A DNA stretch of 7,882 nucleotides from Candidatus Woesearchaeota archaeon (GTDB taxonomy: Archaea > Nanobdellota > Nanobdellia > Woesearchaeales > JAUUYB01): contig JAUUYB010000046.1 of NCBI GenBank assembly GCA_030590605.1, positions 1 to 7,882 on the forward strand, given 5' to 3'. Made by a program: the position numbers and the translations under genes. A model generated the notes under the pieces. The model had not been told where the DNA came from, searched no databases, and saw only the letters and a program-made list of their open reading frames with translations. Numbering within the stretch: position 1 is the first letter of the stretch; every line of letters starts with the position of its first letter. Shown piece after piece: positions 1-5,506 of the stretch.

Positions 1-147
1 GACGGAGTAGGAAATCTCAATTATCCATGAATGTCCTCCCCGACCAAACATAAGCTTTTCAAGAATATATGGTAAACCATAGGCAAATGTGATAAGGATA
101 CAGATAATCTTCCCTTTTGTCAACCGAAAGAATCCTTTCCAATCCAT
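1..147 (-). CDS. N-terminal fragment of an unidentified membrane protein
   Basis: An open frame begins at an ATG (complement of 145-147) and stays open for 49 codons to the window edge, so the gene is truncated by the window and not necessarily broken. The peptide starts MDWKGFFRLTKGKIICILIT. It has a short basic N-terminus and one hydrophobic segment at about residues 14-29, typical of a membrane protein with its N-terminus inside. I do not recognise the family. A TATA-like box lies about 26 bp upstream of the ATG, which supports this start. The gene follows the RIO1 gene on the same strand after a 50-nt gap. Function is unknown, and the fragment is too short for more. Confidence 0.6.
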   Translation of the reverse strand, partial: MDWKGFFRLTKGKIICILITFAYGLPYILEKLMFGRGGHSWIIEISYSV

Positions 148-169
148 ATTAACTAAATCCTGGAATTCA

Positions 170-177
170 CATATAAG
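170..177 (-). promoter_or_regulatory. Putative archaeal TATA box for the partial membrane-protein gene
   Basis: On the minus strand this reads CTTATATG. Its centre is about 26 bp upstream of the ATG at 147. Archaeal transcription normally starts about 22-27 bp downstream of the TATA centre, so the mRNA would begin at or next to the start codon (leaderless). The 50-nt gap shows no convincing Shine-Dalgarno sequence close to this ATG. The assignment rests on spacing and composition only. Confidence 0.45.
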
Positions 178-197
178 AATCTATCCTTTCATCATAT

Positions 198-893
198 CTA
201 CTTAATCGTTATCTTCTCCAATATCTCTTCCTCTGTGATGTCGACTCCTTTTTTCCTGAAGAACTTAGCGATGTTCCTCACATCACGTTTGACGTATTCA
301 GCAGCATTAGGATAATCAAGAGATGTCGCCTGCGAGAAATCTATGAATATTGGCTTCCCTCCTTGTTCAAGTATATTGAATTCAGATAAGTCACCATGCA
401 CCATATTCGCGAGGTTTAGCTTTTTCATGAATGCTATCACCCGTCGTGAAAGCACATCCATATCCGCATAGCTGTCCTTCAATTTTGGCGCGACTTCTGT
501 CTTCCCTATCTTTTCCATGACTATGATATTGTCTTTGATAGCCATAGGTAGCGGCACCCTGACTCCTACTTCCCTGGCTTTGAGGAGATTGACATACTCA
601 CGACGAGCCCATTCAAAGATCACTTTCCTCTTGTTCTTCTTGATGTTCGGCACTCTTGGGTCAGTCCTGATATATTCATACATCCTGTTGAAGTCGCAGG
701 TCTCAAGCCGATATATCTTGATTATGACAGTGGTTCCGTCTTTCTTGACTCCGGTGAAGATATTCGCTTCCTTCCCTATAGAGACTGGACTCTCCAGTCC
801 TTCGAAAAGGCCCTGAGTTATCATCTTGAAGAGGTTCTTATTGGTATAATTATCAAATACATTCCCGTAAGTCTTGAATTTATCATCTGTCAT
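198..893 (-). CDS. rio1: RIO1-type serine kinase/ATPase
   Basis: This 231-residue protein is an atypical protein kinase of the RIO1 family, which in archaea and eukaryotes acts in late maturation of the small ribosomal subunit. The nucleotide loop is SIGKEAN (residues 38-44), where RIO1 usually has STGKEA. The ATP-binding lysine is K59 in IIKIY. RIO1 hallmarks follow: NKRKVIFEWARREY at about 87-100 and APKLKD at 135-140. The catalytic loop is VHGDLSEFN (D168, N173), and the metal-binding aspartate is D185 in IDFSQ. The N-terminus lacks the winged-helix domain of RIO2, and the length fits an archaeal RIO1 core. All key residues are present, so it should be active. The ATG at 893 is supported by a TATA box 27 bp upstream. 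It is probably transcribed independently of the surface operon. Confidence 0.95.
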   Translation of the reverse strand: MTDDKFKTYGNVFDNYTNKNLFKMITQGLFEGLESPVSIGKEANIFTGVKKDGTTVIIKIYRLETCDFNRMYEYIRTDPRVPNIKKNKRKVIFEWARREYVNLLKAREVGVRVPLPMAIKDNIIVMEKIGKTEVAPKLKDSYADMDVLSRRVIAFMKKLNLANMVHGDLSEFNILEQGGKPIFIDFSQATSLDYPNAAEYVKRDVRNIAKFFRKKGVDITEEEILEKITIK

Positions 894-915
894 ACATATT
901 CACATGTCGAACGAG

Positions 916-924
916 CTTTATAAA
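916..924 (-). promoter_or_regulatory. Putative archaeal TATA box for the RIO1 gene
   Basis: The minus strand reads TTTATAAAG, close to the archaeal consensus. Its centre lies about 27 bp from the A of the start codon at 893. That spacing predicts a leaderless or nearly leaderless transcript. No Shine-Dalgarno sequence precedes the ATG. The rest of the 75-nt intergenic gap holds only a short inverted repeat (945-959). Confidence 0.55.
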
Positions 925-968
925 CATGATGGTGTTTATTGGTGTTCTGAAAATCAGAAATATATACC

Positions 969-2798
969 TTAGAATCCATTCCTAGTAATCATCCTATTAA
1001 CAAGTTCAAACATCTGGTCATAAGATTTCTTATTTGAAGAATATACACTCTTCCTGTATACACTCTCCCTAAAATCTCCTCTGATTATCTCGACTGCATC
1101 TTTCGCCTTATACAATATATCCCTTTTCTTCTCCCGCATCACGAGACGAAGAGTATATGGAGAATATAACGAGATTCCCTGCAATATGTCAAAATTCTTG
1201 ATATCTACATAGAACTTTTCATCCCAGGTGGCTTTACTTACTGATCTTTTATTGAACGAATTGATTATCATCTGCACCTCGTCTGCATACGAATCATCAT
1301 CATAGTTTCCGGATTTTGTATTATATTTCGGATCAAATGAAAAGAGATAGAATTTTGAGATCTCGCCCGGGAGAGCGATAGTATGGGTCCTTTCATTATC
1401 ATAGCTCACTGTCCTTCCATCGATGAGTTTTCCCCAGTTACCTGCATGAGGATCCTTGCTTATGACTTGGATCCCATGAGATTCAGATTCATTGACTGGG
1501 ACCAACATCTCCCCCAGATCTAATCCTGAAAGTAAACCAATGACTTTAGCATTTCTCATTCCGTTCATGACATACTCTTGATGATTCCGCCTAGACAATC
1601 CATCTATAGGTATCTTTCCATAGATGAGTCCCATGAAATCCATCACTTGTTCTGCTGCAAGTAGCACCTCAGGATGCCCTCCGCCTAATCTGTTTATCAT
1701 ATCATAGAGTGTCTCTCCTTTGAGCATTGTATAGATCGATACATGTTCTTCCTTCCCTGATTCCACCAGATTAATCGCAGTAAGAAGGCGGGGGGCGGTC
1801 TTGCCCTCATCGCATATTTCCCTTATCTGTTTTGAGAACTTGATCTCGCCCAGCTGGGACTTTTCAGGATCATTCCCTCTATATCGTTTGATGATCTCAT
1901 CAGTAGGTATGATATCTGATCGTATGATTCGGACATCATGCTTTGAGTCAGTGAGTCTCTCTACCCGAGTCCTGTCATCTGATATAGCATCAAAATACAT
2001 CTGCTCGACGAACCATTGTTCTCTTCGAGCGGCCTTGCCTGAGTATATCCTGCTGTCTCCCGCGATAGATCCCATGAGTTTCGCAAGTATCCTATAGAAA
2101 TCAGCGTTCTCCACCCTGTCAGCCGAATAGGTCTGTCTTTTTCCCATCATCCTATCGACACGTTCGATAGCGTCCCCATATGAATTAGTCATATAATCAA
2201 GGACTGCTCCTTCAAGCTGGGATAAGGTATCCTTTTTCACTTTTCCTTTTAATGCCTTGACTGTAGGGTTGTGGATTTCAGAAAATAATCTTCTTTTTCG
2301 CCCTGTTTGTTTTATTGTCTCTATCCCTTGATAGATTGTGTTAAAATTGCTGTCCTCTGCTTTATATTTCTTGATCCATTCAGGGAGTGTTTGGATTATT
2401 TCTTCATTTGATCTTTCCTGCTTTCTGATTTTCAGAGGCTTTGTACTGAGATATTGGATAGCAATATACCCTAGTGCTCCAAGAGCCAATCCCCCTCCTG
2501 CCCACAAGGTAAGTTCAATAAAAGGCCATGCCTGTTCAAGTATCGGTTTCCGATCAAGAGTTTCAGGAGAGAGAAATGGATAGAATCTCGATTCTGGACC
2601 GGGATGGGTTATATCTTTCCAATTCCTGCCTATCCATGCAGTGGTTGTGAGTATTCCTGGAAGCGGCCATAGGCTTTTGATCTCTGCAGCTAGATCTAGA
2701 AATGTGCCTGTTTCATCACTGAAATCGTATGGCCTCGTGACATGTGAAGGTACGCTCCCACTCTTAACTATCTTTACGAGTCTACTCTCCCTAACCAT
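969..2798 (-). CDS. Membrane-anchored protein with a divergent kinase-like domain
   Basis: This 609-residue protein is not one I recognise by name. Residues 92-117 form one hydrophobic helix (AWPFIELTLWAGGGLALGAL onward), followed by a basic run (K120, K123, R125, K126, R129). By the positive-inside rule, the large C-terminal part is cytoplasmic and the first 90 residues are outside. The region around 290-470 resembles a protein-kinase-like fold. It has a beta-3 lysine candidate K304 (EIIKRYR) and a helix-C glutamate E318. A hinge-like stretch IYTMLKGETLYDMINRL lies at 355-371. The catalytic-loop-like KDPHAGNWG (D449, N454) matches the DPHPGN of the UbiB/ABC1 family, and a DFG-position aspartate is D467 (SYDNE). 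No signal peptide is evident. It follows the pilin-like operon by 35 nt but has its own TATA box. The kinase assignment is inference from motif order; the gene itself is secure. Confidence 0.85.
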   Translation of the reverse strand: MVRESRLVKIVKSGSVPSHVTRPYDFSDETGTFLDLAAEIKSLWPLPGILTTTAWIGRNWKDITHPGPESRFYPFLSPETLDRKPILEQAWPFIELTLWAGGGLALGALGYIAIQYLSTKPLKIRKQERSNEEIIQTLPEWIKKYKAEDSNFNTIYQGIETIKQTGRKRRLFSEIHNPTVKALKGKVKKDTLSQLEGAVLDYMTNSYGDAIERVDRMMGKRQTYSADRVENADFYRILAKLMGSIAGDSRIYSGKAARREQWFVEQMYFDAISDDRTRVERLTDSKHDVRIIRSDIIPTDEIIKRYRGNDPEKSQLGEIKFSKQIREICDEGKTAPRLLTAINLVESGKEEHVSIYTMLKGETLYDMINRLGGGHPEVLLAAEQVMDFMGLIYGKIPIDGLSRRNHQEYVMNGMRNAKVIGLLSGLDLGEMLVPVNESESHGIQVISKDPHAGNWGKLIDGRTVSYDNERTHTIALPGEISKFYLFSFDPKYNTKSGNYDDDSYADEVQMIINSFNKRSVSKATWDEKFYVDIKNFDILQGISLYSPYTLRLVMREKKRDILYKAKDAVEIIRGDFRESVYRKSVYSSNKKSYDQMFELVNRMITRNGF

Positions 2799-2823
2799 AT
2801 TATTACTTAGAAGTAGTAAAATA

Positions 2824-2831
2824 CTTATAAA
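2824..2831 (-). promoter_or_regulatory. Putative archaeal TATA box for the kinase-like gene
   Basis: The minus strand reads TTTATAAG inside the 35-nt gap between the stop codon of the upstream pilin-like gene (2834-2836) and the ATG at 2798. Its centre is about 29 bp from the ATG, again predicting a leaderless or very short-leader transcript. The ATG has no Shine-Dalgarno sequence. The gene could therefore be expressed separately from the operon ahead of it, although read-through cannot be excluded. Confidence 0.55.
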
Positions 2832-2833
2832 AC

Positions 2834-3349
2834 TTACTCACACAGCCTTAGATAGATATTGATATTTTTCCCATCGACAGGCAGGGTGATTTTCTTTATC
2901 TCTTCCCTAAGCGAACTCTTGCACCTGGAAAGGCTCTGGTTTATATTCATATATTCTAAGCCCCCTGCATCCCAGCTGATTTTGAATTCAAATGCCCTGT
3001 TGTTCCTAAAAAGGGTCTTATCAAGTATCTGATGAGCGGTCTGATTGACATAACGATATGAACTGATAGGAGTGCCCAGGTTGTTGCAGCTTACCTGAAA
3101 TGCATGGTTCTCATGACCGACAGATATAAAATCATGGATTAGTGATTTCATCTGCTGTTCATAGCAGTCCTCTGCAGTGGTCTCGATGAACGCATTCAGG
3201 AAACTCGAAGCGAACTCAGCCTCTACATGCGAGCTTTTGAGATCGCTGTTACCTCCCTGTATGACGAATTGGATGACAAAAAGTACTCCGAGCGAGATCA
3301 GGATGACTATCATGAGCAGCCCGATGACCTCAAATTGCGCTTTTTTCAT
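2834..3349 (-). CDS. Pilin-like small membrane protein (AQFEVIGL type)
   Basis: This 171-residue protein starts MKKAQFEVIGLLMIVILISL. A short basic head (KKAQ) is followed by a hydrophobic helix at about residues 7-30, resembling archaeal class III (pilin/archaellin) signal peptides. The hydrophobic core comes straight after a possible KA|QFE processing site, but Phe at +2 and Glu at +3 are not canonical. The rest is a soluble domain predicted to be outside. It carries four cysteines (62, 88, 143, 170), the last next to the C-terminus, enough for two disulfides. Its start overlaps the stop of the upstream gene as ATGA, so translation is probably coupled. No clear Shine-Dalgarno sequence precedes it. 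From memory, similar sequences recur beside the same partners in DPANN genomes as hypothetical proteins. The role is unknown; an envelope or pilus-like subunit is inferred. Confidence 0.88.
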   Translation of the reverse strand: MKKAQFEVIGLLMIVILISLGVLFVIQFVIQGGNSDLKSSHVEAEFASSFLNAFIETTAEDCYEQQMKSLIHDFISVGHENHAFQVSCNNLGTPISSYRYVNQTAHQILDKTLFRNNRAFEFKISWDAGGLEYMNINQSLSRCKSSLREEIKKITLPVDGKNINIYLRLCE

Positions 3350-3828
3350 CTGGAATATACCGTGATATTGAGAAGTCCGAGAGCATATCTCTTGGATGTA
3401 GCATTATAGATAGATATGGGGATCCCCACGACCTCCTTATATGTATAGCTCCCGATAGAATTGTTATAGATGTAATATTTTGCATTCCCTGGATATATCT
3501 CGACGATATTGATCTGGCTTGTCCCGAACATATTGATATAATAATCCTTCACACCATCTTCCTTATCTATGAGCTGTTCAAATGCCTGCAGCTTGTACAT
3601 ATCATAACAGTTATCTACACTGATATCTTTGAAACTGCACTGGAACTCAGACATGAACTTCGCCCGTTGATAAAGTTTGATGATGTTCAGTTCTAGATTG
3701 ACACGTTTCTGTTGTTCGAATGTCCACTTCTGGATATTCGTATAGAACGAGAACCCGAAGATGACGAGAAAGAAGAATATGATGAGGATACCCATCGTCT
3801 CCCCCATCTTTATCTGTGATCGTCTCAT
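3346..3828 (-). CDS. Pilin-like small membrane protein (QIKMGET type)
   Basis: This 160-residue protein begins MRRSQIKMGETMGILIIFFF. The head is basic, a polar stretch with Glu10 comes next, and a hydrophobic helix spans about residues 12-30. A helical region (31-60) follows, then a domain with two cysteines (64 and 74, in FQCS and DNCYDM) that could pair. The Q-x-x-x-GE pattern in front of the helix recalls class III signal-like N-termini. The predicted topology is a short N-terminus inside with the body outside. Its ATG directly abuts the TGA of the preceding gene, and a GGAGAT Shine-Dalgarno sequence sits in that gene's last codons, supporting this start over Met8. I recall KMGET-type proteins as conserved hypotheticals in DPANN archaea. 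No biochemical function is known to me; a subunit of the assembly encoded by this operon is the best inference. Confidence 0.88.
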   Translation of the reverse strand: MRRSQIKMGETMGILIIFFFLVIFGFSFYTNIQKWTFEQQKRVNLELNIIKLYQRAKFMSEFQCSFKDISVDNCYDMYKLQAFEQLIDKEDGVKDYYINMFGTSQINIVEIYPGNAKYYIYNNSIGSYTYKEVVGIPISIYNATSKRYALGLLNITVYSR

Positions 3829-4947
3829 TCAATAGATCTCCGGACATGAATAATAAAGCACATGGTTGTTCAGCTGCTTGATTCCTTCTAAAGAGAAATC
3901 GCTGTCTTCATTATAGGCAACAGTGTACATATCATTCATGTCCTGTAGATCCCTCGGAAACTCACGGGCCATATCTTCGGCTAGATCCCGGATGGTTAGG
4001 ATCCTGGGATTGGCATCATTACAGCATGCCTGCGAGTAGTAATTAGCACACGCCAGGGATTGGGCCGAATATATATTATTGAGAAGGATAGACCTGTTCT
4101 GATATAGCTGAGATACGAATCTGAGACGCTCGAATGCTGCTTTCATGTTGCAATTGTAGATATATTTATTGCCCGAGAATAATGCACCATACATCGCCTC
4201 TTTCTTAAGATAATAGGTAGTGCCGTCCGTGACAGGCCGCAGGACATCTGCTTCCTTTTCAAAGAATCTGATAGTTCCAGTCTCCTCAAAAGTTGTTCCA
4301 TCAGGTATTATCTGTATCGCAGTCACATCCTTATCAGGCATATCCTCAAACTGGCTGACTGATACCCCATCCGGATCAAAACCGAAGAAGACGAACCTGA
4401 CTTGGTAATGATTATGATCAGGGACCAAAGATATATCCCCTGGAGTAGCTCTTTGTTCGATTGCGAGGGGTACACCAAGCCCGCTATCAAGCATAGAATT
4501 GACCTCGTTAGCGAGTCCCGAATCCCCCACTATGACATATTTTACTAGAGGGCTTGTCAGGAAGACAAGATTAGCTATACGGTATGGGATGCTCCAATCA
4601 AGAGTCCAGAAAATGAGCTTGTTTCCCTCGATCTCATCTGGAGAGAATATGAATACATCTTCCAGACGGCGATTGTTCCCTCCTATCTTATATGTACGGT
4701 AGCAGTCTTCAGTAGAAGAGATCTTCATATTTACATTAGGAATATCTATTATCTGATCCGTATCTCTGCTGCTTGCGGCACCTGTAGCTATTGTATCCAC
4801 ATTCGCAAGGACTGATATAGCTATCTTAGATTCAGAGACCTCTTGATACTTCATCGTGATCCTGGTGAAGAATATGAAGATGATGACACCGACTATTAGT
4901 ACAAACATCCAGTTGAACTGGATCTCAATTGCTGCTTTCTTTTCCAT
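3829..4947 (-). CDS. Large pilin-like membrane protein (IEIQFNW type)
   Basis: This 372-residue protein is read from the ATG at 4947. The frame is open upstream to an ATG at 5061, but those 38 extra codons overlap the preceding gene and are hydrophilic. The 4947 start instead gives MEKKAAIEIQFNWMFVLIVG, a basic head followed directly by a hydrophobic helix (residues 13-28), matching its sister proteins. The outer domain has six cysteines (82, 266, 300, 308, 309, 368), including an adjacent pair in QACCND. A notable stretch, TLDWSIPYRIANLVFLTSP (115-133), is one I recall as conserved among DPANN homologues. The gene starts 2 nt from the previous stop codon (1-nt gap) and abuts the next gene. 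It is the largest of the four pilin-like products, as GspK is among type II secretion minor pseudopilins, but that parallel is only an analogy. Function is unknown. Confidence 0.87.
   Translation of the reverse strand: MEKKAAIEIQFNWMFVLIVGVIIFIFFTRITMKYQEVSESKIAISVLANVDTIATGAASSRDTDQIIDIPNVNMKISSTEDCYRTYKIGGNNRRLEDVFIFSPDEIEGNKLIFWTLDWSIPYRIANLVFLTSPLVKYVIVGDSGLANEVNSMLDSGLGVPLAIEQRATPGDISLVPDHNHYQVRFVFFGFDPDGVSVSQFEDMPDKDVTAIQIIPDGTTFEETGTIRFFEKEADVLRPVTDGTTYYLKKEAMYGALFSGNKYIYNCNMKAAFERLRFVSQLYQNRSILLNNIYSAQSLACANYYSQACCNDANPRILTIRDLAEDMAREFPRDLQDMNDMYTVAYNEDSDFSLEGIKQLNNHVLYYSCPEIY
3836..3841 (-). promoter_or_regulatory. Shine-Dalgarno sequence for the QIKMGET-type gene
   Basis: The minus strand reads GGAGAT, ending 7 nt before the ATG at 3828. 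It lies wholly inside the 3' end of the upstream gene (codons for Pro-Glu-Ile). It fixes the start at 3828 and indicates ribosome re-initiation within the operon. This contrasts with the promoter-proximal genes, which look leaderless. Confidence 0.55.
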
Positions 4948-4948
4948 C

Positions 4949-5506
4949 CTATCCCATCGGTATCCATCGTTTGATGCTTGTCGCATCCCCAAGACCTTCA
5001 AGTTCGAGGTAGATGACCTCTCTCGTGATATTTTGGCAGATATACCCTTTATCATTCCCATCTTGGTCTACTAATTTTATATCACCGACTGATATCTGGA
5101 GATTGATCGAAGGCCAAAAATAGATATTTTTTGATACATTGTCTTTCCATGACCAGCACATCCGAGGGTCATAATCACCATGGTCTACATCACAGAGTCC
5201 TGGTATCCCTGGCGGTTCGAAATGCGAGGGTACGATCGGGTTCTTCCGCGTGTCTACGAAGCAGATTTTCTGAGTACCTGAAGGAACAGTTATCGTGACT
5301 CGTTCTAGGCTGCGGCTTGACGCAAGGCTATTGACTGTAGATGTTATTTTCGTCCTAAGCTCTACCATCGCGACATAGTCTCTTTGTTCATTGAATTTAC
5401 CTATGGCATTATATCCATAGATAAGGACTGTTATGAAGATGAATCCTGCAAATATATACACTAAGACCTGACCCATGACTTGTCCGGTCTTATTTTTTCC
5501 GCTCAT
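4949..5506 (-). CDS. Pilin-like small membrane protein (GQVMGQV type)
   Basis: This 185-residue protein begins MSGKNKTGQVMGQVLVYIFA. A basic head with a GQ dipeptide, the classic residues at class III processing sites, precedes a hydrophobic helix (about 13-31). Residues 38-65 look helical. The rest is a beta-rich-looking domain with four cysteines (82, 105, 117, 157), consistent with an oxidised outer domain. The start lies inside the 3' end of the large calcium-binding protein gene (17-nt overlap), with a modest GAGAT Shine-Dalgarno sequence upstream, so the two are probably translated together. I recall KGQVMGQV-type N-termini in hypothetical proteins of DPANN archaea. It is the first of the four pilin-like genes. 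Whether a prepilin peptidase cleaves it cannot be told from sequence. The inferred role is an envelope subunit; no enzymatic motif is seen. Confidence 0.88.
   Translation of the reverse strand: MSGKNKTGQVMGQVLVYIFAGFIFITVLIYGYNAIGKFNEQRDYVAMVELRTKITSTVNSLASSRSLERVTITVPSGTQKICFVDTRKNPIVPSHFEPPGIPGLCDVDHGDYDPRMCWSWKDNVSKNIYFWPSINLQISVGDIKLVDQDGNDKGYICQNITREVIYLELEGLGDATSIKRWIPMG

Noticed and set aside
945..959. Inverted repeat TTCTGA-AAA-TCAGAA between the kinase-like and RIO1 genes
   Set aside because: A 6-bp stem with no U-rich tract after it on the minus-strand transcript is too weak to call a terminator or an operator; it may be chance.
3647..3847. Minus-strand 66-codon frame overlapping the QIKMGET-type gene
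   Set aside because: It is a shifted-frame shadow. The overlapping 160-residue protein has a proper membrane N-terminus, a Shine-Dalgarno sequence and operon spacing.
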